43,232 bases of DNA. Origin: Corynebacterium stercoris (GTDB lineage Bacteria > Actinomycetota > Actinomycetes > Mycobacteriales > Mycobacteriaceae). Below are positions 22,174 through 35,285 of this stretch, in pieces. The first letter of the stretch is position 1; every line of letters starts with the position of its first letter. The notes beneath the pieces were generated by a model, which saw only the letters and a list, made by a program, of their open reading frames with translations, was not told where the DNA came from and made no database searches. The DNA is taken from assembly GCF_024160105.1 (NCBI RefSeq), contig NZ_JAMFTQ010000018.1:1-43232 (forward strand), written 5' to 3'. The position numbers were made by a program, and so were the translations under genes.

Positions 22174-22695
22174 TTACTTCTTGCCCTTGCGAGCCGGCCC
22201 GAACACCATGGTCATGTTGCGGCCGTCCTGCTTCGGACGGGACTCCACCACGCCGAGTTCCCCGATGTCTTCAGCGAGACGCTCGAGGAGGCGGTAGCCG
22301 AGCTCCGGACGCGACTGCTCGCGGCCGCGGAACATGATGGTGACCTTGACCTTGTTGCCCTTCTCTAGGAAGCGCTCAACATTGGCCTTCTTCGTCTGGT
22401 AGTCGTGCTCATCGATCTTCGGGCGGAACTTCTGTTCCTTGACCACGGTCTGCTGCTGGTTCTTGCGGGCCTCGCGGGCCTTCTGGTCCTGCTCGTACTT
22501 GAATTTGCCGTAATCCATGATCTTGCACACGGGCGGCTTCGCGTTCGGCGCAACCTCGACGAGGTCGAGGTCGGCGTCGTATGCCAGTTTGCGGGCATCA
22601 TCCGTACGGACGATGCCAACCTGCTCGCCGGACGGGCCGACAAGACGAACTTCCGGAACACGGATGCGTTCGTTGATCCGAGCTTCAGCGCTGAT
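22174..22695 (-). CDS. infC: Translation initiation factor IF-3, probable ATC start
   Basis: Prevents premature subunit joining and checks the start codon on the 30S subunit. 173 residues. Family proteins begin (M)[19 protein letters not shown]; here no ATG, GTG or TTG lies in the right place. An ATC at 22693-22695 directly before AGC-GCT stands 5 bases after AAGGAG, making it the likely start. infC is classically begun by a rare codon (AUU in E. coli), which lets IF-3 limit its own translation. Domains: N-terminal about 1-75, linker, C-terminal 85-173 with [12 protein letters not shown]. The frame runs open upstream to 22821 but through the leader hairpin, which would not make sense as protein. 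Confidence 0.93.
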   Translation of the reverse strand: MSAEARINERIRVPEVRLVGPSGEQVGIVRTDDARKLAYDADLDLVEVAPNAKPPVCKIMDYGKFKYEQDQKAREARKNQQQTVVKEQKFRPKIDEHDYQTKKANVERFLEKGNKVKVTIMFRGREQSRPELGYRLLERLAEDIGELGVVESRPKQDGRNMTMVFGPARKGKK

Positions 22696-22764
22696 GAGAA
22701 CTCCTTGAGACGAAGGGAAACAATGTTGTCCGCTCCCGGCCCGCTCGTGTCGCTGCCCCCACAC

Positions 22765-22794
22765 AAAAAACCCGCTCACCAGGGAGGTGGCGGG
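22765..22794 (-). terminator. Attenuator-like terminator in infC leader
   Basis: On the minus strand CCCGC-CACC (22794-22786), loop TCCCT, GGTG-A-GCGGG (22780-22771) forms a strong stem followed directly by TTTTTT (22770-22765). It lies about 70 bases before the infC start and after the likely promoter near 22810, so it would be read in every infC transcript. That makes it a candidate attenuator rather than an end-of-gene terminator; uvrA-side transcripts do not cross it on this strand. Confidence 0.6.
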
Positions 22795-22995
22795 AGATCG
22801 TCCTAGTATCGGAAGGCGCACATCACGTGCTATTCCAACACCGTTGACCCGTATCCAACCTGGTGCGGTAAACGCTCCGGCGGCATGGGGTGGGATTCAC
22901 TCCACTTGCGGCCCGCACGCCTGAGAAAGACGCACTGGGCGGTGTGCAGGGAAATGTACCATTCCCTGTGGCTGCACACCAAATCCGTCGGCAAG

Positions 22996-25851
<2,856 letters not shown>

Positions 25852-25946
25852 TTCGCCAGTACGTCCTTTACGTCTCGATTGTTGCTCAACCAACTTATCA
25901 ACCACGCACACACCGGATACATTCCTCGCAGCTACGCTCTGGAGGC

Positions 25947-26546
25947 ATGGCTGACATCACGCTGCACCGCATCTCCGTTTCCGACATGGACAACAACTGC
26001 TACTTGCTGGCCTCCGGGGAGCAGGGTTTGCTTATCGACGCTGCGGACGACGCCCCCGCGTTACTGAACCTCGCGAGCGACGCAGGCGTCACTATTACCG
26101 ACGTGTTGACCACGCACCGCCACAAAGACCACGTGCGCGCTCTCCCCCGCATCCTCGAGGCGACCGGCGCCACCCACTGGGCCCCGTACGTGGAGGTGCC
26201 CGCGCTGCCCGCACCGGTAGACCAGGAACTGCGCGACGGCGACTACCTTGCGTTCGCCGACCACCGCCTCGAAGTCGCAATCCTGCGCGGCCACACCCCG
26301 GGCGGCGCCTGCCTGGCGGTCGAAATCGACGGCGTGACCAACCTCTTCGTCGGCGACTCGCTCTTCCCCGGCGGCGTGGGCAAGACGTCGTCGGAAGGCG
26401 ACTTTGTTCGACTGTTCAACGATGTGAAGGCGAAGATCTTCGACCGCTGCGACGATGACACGATCGTCTGGCCCGGTCACGGGGAGCCGACAACCGTCGG
26501 CAAGGAGCGCCCGAACCTGGACGAGTGGTGGGAGCGGCGCTGGTAA
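25947..26546 (+). CDS. MBL-fold metallo-hydrolase
   Basis: 199 residues of the metallo-beta-lactamase fold, glyoxalase II-like branch. Zinc ligands are clear: THRHKDH (His57, His59, Asp61, His62), His116 in GHTPGG, Asp137 in VGDSLFPGG and His178 in [11 protein letters not shown]. The likely activity is hydrolysis of a thioester or similar substrate; the short length lacks the C-terminal substrate domain of full glyoxalase II. Start ATG 25947 has GGAGG only one base upstream, too close for use, and TACGCT (25933-25938) stands 8 bases before it, so the mRNA may be leaderless. Commonly found beside uvrA in corynebacteria. Confidence 0.92.
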   Translation: MADITLHRISVSDMDNNCYLLASGEQGLLIDAADDAPALLNLASDAGVTITDVLTTHRHKDHVRALPRILEATGATHWAPYVEVPALPAPVDQELRDGDYLAFADHRLEVAILRGHTPGGACLAVEIDGVTNLFVGDSLFPGGVGKTSSEGDFVRLFNDVKAKIFDRCDDDTIVWPGHGEPTTVGKERPNLDEWWERRW

Positions 26547-26642
26547 ACGGCCGCTTAACCCGGAGCCCGCCACCGACGGCGACGGAAATGTCTACAGTGG
26601 TGGGTAGTAATTGACCATTGAAGCAAAAGGATTGGTTAGCTC

Positions 26643-27704
26643 ATGATTCGTAAGATCGCGCGCCCGATGCTGGCGTCGGTGTTCGTTATCGACGGTGTCG
26701 AGACGGTGCTCAACCCCGCGGGCCACAAGGAGTCCGCTGACAGCGTACTGAAGCAGGTCCGTGCGGCTGTGCCGCGCGAGTACCGCGCTTTCCTGCCGAA
26801 GGACCCGGAGACCGCCGCGCAGATCAACGGCGGTGTCAAGGCGGGTGCCGGCACCCTCTTCGCCCTCGGCAAGATGCCGCGCACCGCGGCCGCCCTGCTG
26901 ACCGCCTCCTCCCTGGCTTCCATGGTGGGCCGCAACGCGTTTTGGGCTACCGATGACGCGGACGAGAAGGCTCGCCGCCGCACCGGCGCTCTCACCGACC
27001 TGGCTCTGACCGGTGGTGTGCTGCTCGCAACCGTCGATACCGCCGGCAAGCCGGACATGAAGTGGCGCGCGCAGAACGCTGCCCGCGTCGCTCGCAAGAA
27101 CGTCCAGCAGGCCCTGCCGACCCAGTCCGAGACCGAGAAGGCCCTCAACAAGGCAGGCAACTGGTTCTCCGACGCTTCCGAGCAGGCTGGCCACTGGCTG
27201 TCTGACGCATCCGACCAGGTCGGCGACTACATCGACGACAACAAGGGCGACTGGAAGAAGGCCGCTTCCAAGGCTGGCGATGCTGCACAGGATTTCTTGG
27301 GCGACGCCAAGAAGCAGACCTCCAAGTTCCTCTCCAACGCCGGCGACTGGCTCGACGACGCCGCGGATGACGCACAGGACAAGTTCAACGACCTGAAGCC
27401 GTCCAAGTTCGAGCAGTACAAGGCGAAGCGCAAGGTCAACTCCGTGGTCGACGATCTGCAGTCCACCCTGGATGACCTGGGCCCGTCCGCAGTGGACAAG
27501 TTCAAGGCGAAGCGCAAGGTGAACAAGGCCACCGCCAAGCTGCAAGGCCGGGCGCAGGATGCAGTTGACAACCTTGAGCACGCTTGGAACCAGCTCGACG
27601 CTTCCCCGTCTTGGTGGACCAAGAAGAAGTGGGAGCGCAAGGCCAAGAAGGCTGAGAAGCAGGCCAAGAAGGCCGTGAAGAAGGTGCAGAAGAAGCTCGG
27701 CTAA
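26643..27704 (+). CDS. DoxX-like membrane protein with lysine/alanine-rich C-terminal extension
   Basis: 353 residues. The first 145 or so (MIRKIARPMLASVFVIDGVE..., AGAGTLFALGKMPRTAAALL, ALTDLALTGGVLLAT) look like the DoxX family, small membrane proteins linked to redox functions. From about residue 150 the sequence becomes hydrophilic and low in complexity, with repeated aromatic-acidic units (NWFSDASEQAGHWLSDASDQ) and two related helical units (KFEQYKAKRKVNSVVDDLQ and KFKAKRKVNKATAKLQ), ending in a run of Lys-rich residues. Such a tail could bind nucleic acid or anionic surfaces; that is inference. GGTTAGCTC precedes the ATG. A terminator follows. Confidence 0.82.
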   Translation: MIRKIARPMLASVFVIDGVETVLNPAGHKESADSVLKQVRAAVPREYRAFLPKDPETAAQINGGVKAGAGTLFALGKMPRTAAALLTASSLASMVGRNAFWATDDADEKARRRTGALTDLALTGGVLLATVDTAGKPDMKWRAQNAARVARKNVQQALPTQSETEKALNKAGNWFSDASEQAGHWLSDASDQVGDYIDDNKGDWKKAASKAGDAAQDFLGDAKKQTSKFLSNAGDWLDDAADDAQDKFNDLKPSKFEQYKAKRKVNSVVDDLQSTLDDLGPSAVDKFKAKRKVNKATAKLQGRAQDAVDNLEHAWNQLDASPSWWTKKKWERKAKKAEKQAKKAVKKVQKKLG

Positions 27705-27722
27705 GCTTCCCCACCGCGCACC

Positions 27723-27760
27723 GCGGCCCCGCCCCGCTTATCGGGTGCCGGGGCCGCTTT
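27723..27760 (+). terminator. Terminator after the DoxX-like gene
   Basis: GCGGCCCCG (27723-27731) pairs perfectly with CGGGGCCGC (27749-27757), followed by TTT. Lies 19 bases after the stop codon. Confidence 0.7.
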
Positions 27761-27792
27761 GCATTGCATGCTTAACGACGAAGGGACCACGG

Positions 27793-30015
27793 GTGACGGA
27801 CAGAATTCAGCACGAAAAGGCGTACGTGGACGTGCTCTTCGACCACCTCCGTGAGGAGGTTGAGTCTGCGCGCCGGAAACTGGCCGAGGTGCAAGCCGAT
27901 GTCGACCCCGACAACCCGGACGCAGACGCACTGGTTCGCCGCGAGACGGAATACCACGCGCTGAACGCAAAGCTCGACCAGCTCGGCGTTGCCGAGATCG
28001 GGCTGGTGTTCGGCCGCATCGATATCGCGGACGCTGATGCTGACAACCCGGTTCCCGGCCGCCCGGATCTTGACCGTCGCTACGTCGGCCGCATGGGCAT
28101 CGACGACCGCGCCGACCACTACCGCACCCTGCTGCTGGATTGGCGGGCGCCGCAGGCCCGCCCCTTTTACCTGGCCACCACAGCCAAGCCGGAGGGTGTG
28201 GAGACGCGCAGCAACATCCGTATGCGCGGCCGCACCGTCACCGCGGTGGACGATGAGGTGCTCGCGGGCACCGACGCGGCTGCCACCGACGACACCGCGG
28301 AGAGCACCGCAAACGTCGGTTCCGAGGCAGCGCTGCGCCGCGCGATGAACGCGGCGCGCACGGGGCACATGCAGTCCATCGTGGAGACGATCCAGCGCGA
28401 GCAGGACGAGATCATCCGCGACGCCACCCGCGGCGTAATGGTCGTGCAAGGCGGACCGGGCACGGGCAAGACAGCTGTGGCGCTCCACCGCGTCGCATAC
28501 CTGCTTTACACGTGGCGTGAGCAGCTGTCGCGCACCGGTGTGCTCATCATCGGCCCGAACCGAACGTTCCTCGACTACATCTCCCGAGTGCTCCCCGAGC
28601 TCGGCGAGACCGGCGTGGTGCTGAGCACGCTCGAGCGCCTGGTGCCGGGATTCCAACCAACGGCCACGGCGGCGTCGGAAAGCTTTGCCGCGCGCGAGGT
28701 CAAGGGCTCGGCGGAGATGGCGAACATTCTGAAGCGCGCAGTACAGGCGTACGAGACGGTGCCCGCAGACCCAGTGCCGCTGGACATCGACGGCGTGCGC
28801 ATCGAGGCGACCCCCGCCATGGTGAAGGCCGCGCGCACCCGCGCCCGCCGCTCCCGCAAACCGCACAACCCCGCCCGCGCTGTGTTCGCCGAAGCCCTCA
28901 CGCAGTCGCTGGCGCAGACGCTGGCGACACGCATCGGCGAGGATCCGCTGGGCGGCGCCAACCTGCTCTCTGCGGCGGACGTGGACCAACTGCACGACGA
29001 CCTCGCAGACCACCCGCAGGTCCTCGACCTCATTGACGAGCACTTCCCGCAGCTCGCCCCCACCGACGTGCTCGAGGAGCTGCTCACCGCCCGCGAGCGT
29101 ATCGCCGAAGCGGCCGGGGACTACGACGAATACACCCAGCAGGCCCTCTACCGCGAACCAGGGATCCCTTTCACCCCCTCGGACACGGCGCTCATCGACG
29201 AGCTCGCGGTCTTGATCGGCATTGTGGACCCGGAGGAAGAGCGTCGGAAAGAAGAAGAGGAGTGGCGCCGGCAGGTGGCGGAGGCGGAGGACGCGCTTGA
29301 CATCCTCGCTTCCTCCGAGGCGACGGATAACGACGACGACCAGTTCGAGGCTGAGATCCTCTCCGCCGCGGATGTCATCGACCCAGAGACGCTCGCCGCC
29401 CGCCAGCAGGTGCGCGACATCCGCTCCACCGCGCAGCGGGCCGCTGAAGACCAGGCGTGGGCGTTCGGCCACGTCATCGTCGACGAGGCGCAGGAGCTCT
29501 CCCCCATGGAGTGGCGCATGGTGTTCCGCCGCTGCCCGTCGCGATGGATGACGCTGGTCGGTGACACCGCCCAGACCTCCTCCCCCGCCGGCGTGGACAA
29601 TTGGACCGACGCCCTCGAACCATTCGTCGCCGGTCGTTTTCGCCTGCACGAACTCAGCGTCAACTACCGCACCCCGGCAGAGATCATGGCAGTCGCCGAC
29701 GCGGTGCTGGAGCAGATCGGCGGCGGGTCGAAGCCGTCGGCAAGCATTCGCTCCACCGGGGTGCCGGTGGCGTACTACCCGCAAGAAACGGACCCCGCAG
29801 GGGTCGTGCGGGAGCTCGAGCGTGACGACGCTCGGTTGACCGCCGTGATCACCGCAGAGAACGTCGGCGAGATGAAGGGCCTCGAATTCGACAACGTGGT
29901 CGTCGTGGAGCCGGCGAAAATAGTAGAGGCCTCGCCACAGGGGTGGCAAGACCTCTACGTTGCAGTCACCCGGGCCACGCAGACCCTGACGATGATCGGC
30001 GAAATCCCGCTGTAA
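27793..30015 (+). CDS. HelD-type RNA polymerase-recycling ATPase (UvrD/Rep-like)
   Basis: 740 residues from GTG 27793, which has GAAGGGA 7 bases upstream; an earlier in-frame ATG at 27745 lies within the previous gene's terminator and is unlikely. Walker A GGPGTGKT (220-227), Walker B VIVDEAQELSP and VGDTAQTSSP mark a superfamily 1 motor. The N-terminal coiled arm (residues 1-75, with paired R/E heptads) and the insert between the ATPase halves rich in Ala and Asp/Glu fit the HelD family, which enters the RNA polymerase channels and releases stalled enzyme; some actinobacterial relatives (HelR) protect polymerase from rifamycins. Final motifs GLEFDNVVVVEP and YVAVTRATQTLTM are standard. Confidence 0.88.
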   Translation: MTDRIQHEKAYVDVLFDHLREEVESARRKLAEVQADVDPDNPDADALVRRETEYHALNAKLDQLGVAEIGLVFGRIDIADADADNPVPGRPDLDRRYVGRMGIDDRADHYRTLLLDWRAPQARPFYLATTAKPEGVETRSNIRMRGRTVTAVDDEVLAGTDAAATDDTAESTANVGSEAALRRAMNAARTGHMQSIVETIQREQDEIIRDATRGVMVVQGGPGTGKTAVALHRVAYLLYTWREQLSRTGVLIIGPNRTFLDYISRVLPELGETGVVLSTLERLVPGFQPTATAASESFAAREVKGSAEMANILKRAVQAYETVPADPVPLDIDGVRIEATPAMVKAARTRARRSRKPHNPARAVFAEALTQSLAQTLATRIGEDPLGGANLLSAADVDQLHDDLADHPQVLDLIDEHFPQLAPTDVLEELLTARERIAEAAGDYDEYTQQALYREPGIPFTPSDTALIDELAVLIGIVDPEEERRKEEEEWRRQVAEAEDALDILASSEATDNDDDQFEAEILSAADVIDPETLAARQQVRDIRSTAQRAAEDQAWAFGHVIVDEAQELSPMEWRMVFRRCPSRWMTLVGDTAQTSSPAGVDNWTDALEPFVAGRFRLHELSVNYRTPAEIMAVADAVLEQIGGGSKPSASIRSTGVPVAYYPQETDPAGVVRELERDDARLTAVITAENVGEMKGLEFDNVVVVEPAKIVEASPQGWQDLYVAVTRATQTLTMIGEIPL

Positions 30016-30027
30016 ACGCGGGATTTC
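30001..30027. terminator. Bidirectional hairpin over the HelD stop codon
   Basis: GAAATCCCGC (30001-30010) pairs perfectly with GCGGGATTTC (30018-30027) around a 7-base loop containing the TAA stop. It separates HelD from the convergent universal stress gene. There is no long T tract, so termination efficiency is uncertain. Confidence 0.5.
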
Positions 30028-30039
30028 CACAGGTGGTGT

Positions 30040-30483
30040 TTAGCTCACGGTGTGAACGATCATGACGTCGCAGTCGGACTGGCGAGCGACGTCGGCCGGC
30101 ACGGAGCCCAGCAGGCGGCCGGTGAGCGAGTTGATGCCGCGGTTGCCCACGACGAGCAGCTCAGCGTTGTTGTCGTTGACAATGGCCATGAGCGCCTCAA
30201 CCGGGGTGCCCGGGCGGGTCGCGGTCTGGACATCGGTCGCACCGGCCTGGCGAGCGTGGTCGGCAGCAGCCTCGAGGTTCTTCAGCGCCTGGTCATCGCC
30301 CAGAATGGTGACGGAATCCTGGCGCAGCGCCTTGGACGCGTCCTCCTCCGAGCGGTAGTAGGCGGTGCCGATAACCAGGGTCGCGTCGAACGCCACGGCC
30401 ATCTTGGCGGCGCGCTCCACTGCCAGCAGGGAGGACTTGGAGCCGTCGGAGCCGACGACGATGGTGTTGTAGTAGTTACCCAT
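30040..30483 (-). CDS. Universal stress protein, UspA family
   Basis: 147 residues from ATG 30483 (GGAG 9 bases upstream; an upstream TTG is less likely). Single Usp domain starting YYNTIVVGSDGSKSS. The ATP-binding pattern G-x2-G-x9-G-S is complete: GNRGINSLTGRLLGS, so it probably binds ATP and forms dimers. Paralogue of the next gene (30587-31045), same strand, separated by about 100 bases with GC-rich inverted repeats (for example GCCCG/CGGGC around 30541-30557). Role in dormancy or energy stress is family knowledge. Confidence 0.93.
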   Translation of the reverse strand: MGNYYNTIVVGSDGSKSSLLAVERAAKMAVAFDATLVIGTAYYRSEEDASKALRQDSVTILGDDQALKNLEAAADHARQAGATDVQTATRPGTPVEALMAIVNDNNAELLVVGNRGINSLTGRLLGSVPADVARQSDCDVMIVHTVS

Positions 30484-30586
30484 GTAAATGTTCTCCAAAC
30501 ATTGTCGAGTTTCGCCTAGGGCAGATAACGCCCAAGTGTAGCCCGTGCTTCGCGGGCGCGGTACGGCGGCTGCGCGCTAGGAGCGC

Positions 30587-31045
30587 TTACGCCAGATCGT
30601 CGACGCGCGTATCCACCAGCATCACGTCGACCGGGGACTTCTTGGCCACACTGCCCGGCACGGTGCCGAAGACACGTCCCGCGAGGCTGCGCATGCCCTT
30701 GTTGCCCACCACCAGCAGGTCCGCGTTGAATTCCTGCACCGATTCGAGCAGCACGCTCGCCGGCTGGCCGCCGCGGGATACGAGCTCCACATCCGGCGCC
30801 TGCTCCTCGGTGGCGATGTCCATCGCCTGGCCGAGGACCTCCTGCGCACCGGTCTCGGTGACCGTGTCGAGGGCGCTCAGCTCAGCGTTGGTGGAGTTCA
30901 GCATCGAGCCGGACGCGGAGTAGTGGGCGCAGATGATGGTCAGCTTCGCGCCGTACACGCGGGCGAGGCTGGCTGCGGTGCGGACGGCGACCATGGAGGT
31001 TGCGGATCCGTCGGTGCCGACGGCGATGGATGTGTACGAGTGCAT
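30587..31045 (-). CDS. Universal stress protein, UspA family (second copy)
   Basis: 152 residues from ATG 31045 (MHSYTSIAVGTDGSATS). ATP-binding motif complete: GNKGMRSLAGRVFGTVP, with Thr in place of the final Ser. About one third identical to its neighbour by eye, so an old paralogue rather than a recent duplication. It begins 27 bases after the uvrB stop and may be read through from uvrB, tying it to DNA-damage expression; that is inference. Confidence 0.93.
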   Translation of the reverse strand: MHSYTSIAVGTDGSATSMVAVRTAASLARVYGAKLTIICAHYSASGSMLNSTNAELSALDTVTETGAQEVLGQAMDIATEEQAPDVELVSRGGQPASVLLESVQEFNADLLVVGNKGMRSLAGRVFGTVPGSVAKKSPVDVMLVDTRVDDLA

Positions 31046-31071
31046 TGCTTCTCTTTCTTTGGCCTGTCGGC

Positions 31072-33165
<2,094 letters not shown>

Positions 33166-33172
33166 ACGTGCA

Positions 33173-33228
33173 AGTGTATTGCTGCTGGCAAATCGGCGCG
33201 GCTGGGCGTTTGGCGGCCGGGGTACGGT
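33173..33228. promoter_or_regulatory. Divergent promoters of uvrB and the SBF-family gene
   Basis: Two -10 boxes face away from each other: TACACT on the minus strand (33173-33178), 7 bases before the uvrB ATG, and TACGGT on the plus strand (33223-33228), 7 bases before the transporter ATG at 33236. Both would give leaderless or nearly leaderless mRNAs. -35 boxes are weak. Confidence 0.45.
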
Positions 33229-33235
33229 GGGAACC

Positions 33236-34120
33236 ATGTTTGAGCTGCTGCAAAACCTCATGTCGCCGGCGTCCATGGTCTTTGTGGTGGCGATGATGTT
33301 CTCTACCGGCTTGTCCCTGCGCGCCAAGGACCTCAAGGAAACCGTCTCCGGGTGGGAGTTCTTCCTGCGTCTGCTGCTGGTGAACTTCCTTGTGGTGCCG
33401 GGCATCATGCTTCTGTTTGTGCAGCTGGCGCGGCTCGATCACCCCTACTCCACCGGCATGCTCATTCACGCTTGCGTCGCGGGCGCGCCGCTGATCATGG
33501 CGCTGACGCAGCTGAGCAAGAACCCGATCGCGCTCGGTGCGACGGTGCAGATGGTGCTCATGGTGGCCACCGTGCTGATCATGCCGATCCTCCTGCCCGC
33601 GGTTCTGGGCATTGACGACGTTTCCTCCGGGGCGCTCATCAGGCCGCTCCTGCTCGAAATGGTCCTGCCCCTGGCCGTGGGCATGGTGATGTTCAACACC
33701 GCCCCGGGGCTCACCGAGAAGATCCGCCCGGTAGTGAGCAAGCTCGCCAACGTGGTGATGATGATCTTCCTCGTGCTCTCCGTCGTCGCCTTCGGCCCCT
33801 ACTTCGCCGACCTCACTTTGTGGAAGGCGGTGGTCGTGGGCATGCTCGCCCTCACTGTGGCGTTCTACGTCGGCTACGGCACGGGTCTCGACGGCGGCGG
33901 GAAGAAATCCCAGCTCGGCGCGCTAGGTACCGCGCAACGCAACACTGCCGCGGGCGTGATCACGGCGATGGCCTTTGACGAACCGCTGGTCTTCATCACC
34001 TTTGTGTTCATCAACAGCTTCATGATGTTCGTGCTCATGGCGTTTGCGAAACGCTTCGGCGCAGGCAAGAACATGCCGCTGCTCTCCGCGCTGTTGGACC
34101 AGCAGCCGGTGGCGCGTTAG
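33236..34120 (+). CDS. Bile acid:sodium symporter (SBF)-family membrane protein
   Basis: 294 residues, about eight or nine hydrophobic segments across the whole length (for example [20 protein letters not shown] and [20 protein letters not shown]). The pattern [20 protein letters not shown] at the N-terminus, [14 protein letters not shown] in the middle and [15 protein letters not shown] near the end resembles the SBF/BASS family of sodium-coupled organic anion transporters. Substrate unknown; bacterial members range from pantoate or pyruvate to arsenite carriers, and the conserved Cys of arsenite carriers was not seen. Its TAG overlaps the stop codon of the convergent DUF4259 gene. Confidence 0.82.
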   Translation: MFELLQNLMSPASMVFVVAMMFSTGLSLRAKDLKETVSGWEFFLRLLLVNFLVVPGIMLLFVQLARLDHPYSTGMLIHACVAGAPLIMALTQLSKNPIALGATVQMVLMVATVLIMPILLPAVLGIDDVSSGALIRPLLLEMVLPLAVGMVMFNTAPGLTEKIRPVVSKLANVVMMIFLVLSVVAFGPYFADLTLWKAVVVGMLALTVAFYVGYGTGLDGGGKKSQLGALGTAQRNTAAGVITAMAFDEPLVFITFVFINSFMMFVLMAFAKRFGAGKNMPLLSALLDQQPVAR

Positions 34121-34470
34121 GAGGCGTACTTGCGAGTCGACTCGAGCCACTGGTCGAGCTCGCCAGCTTCCTGCCACATCTCGTAGAGCTCGGAGCCGCC
34201 GGGGCGCACCACTTCCGCAGCATTACGACGAATCCAGCGGCGGTCATCCACCGTGAAGGGGTACGTCAGCTCCTCCGCGGCGTAACCCTGTGGCGCGTGG
34301 CCGTTCAGTACTGCGGCGAGAGCGATGACCGACTCCGCCTCGTCGGCCGCGAGCGGCCCCCTGCCACAGTTGAACCGGAACTGGTCCATGCGGAAGGTGC
34401 CGTTCGCCAGCGCGGCGACAGCCTCCGATGCGGGGTCGTTGTCGAACGGCCCCGTGTCCCAAGTTCCCAT
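34117..34470 (-). CDS. DUF4259 domain protein
   Basis: 117 residues starting MGTWDTGPFDNDPASEAV, the hallmark of the DUF4259 family. Function of the family is unknown. Soluble, acidic, with ESVIALAAVLNG in the middle. TATATT (34479-34484 on the minus strand) ends 8 bases before the ATG, again suggesting a leaderless mRNA. Converges on the SBF gene with stop codons overlapping by 4 bases. Confidence 0.88.
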   Translation of the reverse strand: MGTWDTGPFDNDPASEAVAALANGTFRMDQFRFNCGRGPLAADEAESVIALAAVLNGHAPQGYAAEELTYPFTVDDRRWIRRNAAEVVRPGGSELYEMWQEAGELDQWLESTRKYAS

Positions 34471-34558
34471 GACGGGTCAATATAGGGGGCTTAGGTTAAT
34501 GGCTGCTGTACGAGCGGTAAATGTCGTTGGTCCAGAACAAACACTTTAGGTTGCCAAT

Positions 34559-34577
34559 AGTTTGCCTAACGCAAACT
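34559..34577 (-). terminator. Hairpin after coaE
   Basis: AGTTTGC (34559-34565) and GCAAACT (34571-34577) form a perfect 7-base stem with a 5-base loop just beyond the coaE stop. There is only a short T-poor tail, so it may be a weak terminator or an operator for something else. Confidence 0.4.
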
Positions 34578-34583
34578 TCCCTG

Positions 34584-35180
34584 TCACAGCTCTCGGATCT
34601 CGGAAACCAGCGCTTCAACCTGCGGTTTCAGCTCCTCTAGCGAACCATTGTTGTCGATCACCACGTCGGCGGCGGCGCGGCGTTCTGCGTCGCCGATCTG
34701 TCGCGCGATCCGCGCCCGGGCATCGGTTTCATCCAACCCGCGCGAGGACACAAGGCGACGCACCCGCTCCTCCGCATCCACATCGACCACGACGGTGAGA
34801 TCCATTTGCTCGTGCAACCCCTGCTCCACCAAGAGCGGCATATCGTACACTGCCGCTTTCGCACCCGCGGCCTCCGCAGCCGCGAACTGTCGCTCCGATT
34901 CTTCCCGAATCGCCGGGTGCGTGATCGCGTTGAGCTGCTGCGTCGTCTCCTCGGAGCCGAAAGCGCGGCGCGCGAGTTCGGCGCGGTTGAGCTGGCCGTC
35001 CTCCCCGATTAGATCGGCACCGAAGACCTCCCCCACCTTGGCCAAAACCGGCGAGCCAGGCTCCATGATCTGCCGCGCGATCTTGTCTGCGTCGACGACT
35101 GGAAACCCTGCGTCGGCAAGCATTCGTGCAACCGTTGATTTGCCGCTGCCGATGCCGCCGGTGAGCCCAATGCGCTTCAT
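34584..35180 (-). CDS. coaE: Dephospho-CoA kinase
   Basis: Final step of coenzyme A synthesis: phosphorylates dephospho-CoA. 198 residues from ATG 35180. P-loop GLTGGIGSGKST (5-16), the Asp in VVDADKIAR, and the lid SSRGLDETDARARIARQ are typical. Shorter than mycobacterial CoaE, which has an extra C-terminal UPF0157 domain; that domain is absent. Follows rpsA across a strong terminator, an order common in Actinobacteria. Confidence 0.96.
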   Translation of the reverse strand: MKRIGLTGGIGSGKSTVARMLADAGFPVVDADKIARQIMEPGSPVLAKVGEVFGADLIGEDGQLNRAELARRAFGSEETTQQLNAITHPAIREESERQFAAAEAAGAKAAVYDMPLLVEQGLHEQMDLTVVVDVDAEERVRRLVSSRGLDETDARARIARQIGDAERRAAADVVIDNNGSLEELKPQVEALVSEIREL

Positions 35181-35196
35181 AGCGCCTAAAGATAGC

Positions 35197-35249
35197 AAAA
35201 CGGCCTGTTTCCTCCCCTCGGTCGGAACCGAAAGGAAGGGAACAGGCCG
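35197..35249 (-). terminator. Rho-independent terminator of rpsA
   Basis: On the minus strand CGGCCTGTT (35249-35241) pairs with AACAGGCCG (35209-35201), followed by TTTT (35200-35197). A smaller stem TCGGT/ACCGA lies inside the loop. It lies between the rpsA stop and the coaE start. Confidence 0.8.
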
Positions 35250-35285
35250 CCGTCGGCTAGCGTGAGGCCCTAAACGGGCCAACGC

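Noticed and set aside
22696..22821. An extended N-terminus for IF-3 of 42 residues
   Set aside because: It would translate the leader hairpin and is unlike IF-3; an ATC start with a ribosome-binding site explains the conserved beginning.
25852..25946. LexA (SOS) box between uvrA and the metallo-hydrolase gene
   Set aside because: No stretch fits the corynebacterial SOS palindrome; TCGATTGTTG is only a partial resemblance.
27772..30030. A 752-codon minus-strand frame opposite the HelD gene
   Set aside because: Shadow frame; the plus strand has Walker motifs and a ribosome-binding site.
33166..33408. An 81-residue N-terminal extension of UvrB
   Set aside because: It runs antisense to the SBF-family gene, and UvrB normally begins near [16 protein letters not shown]; the ATG at 33165 follows a good -10 box.
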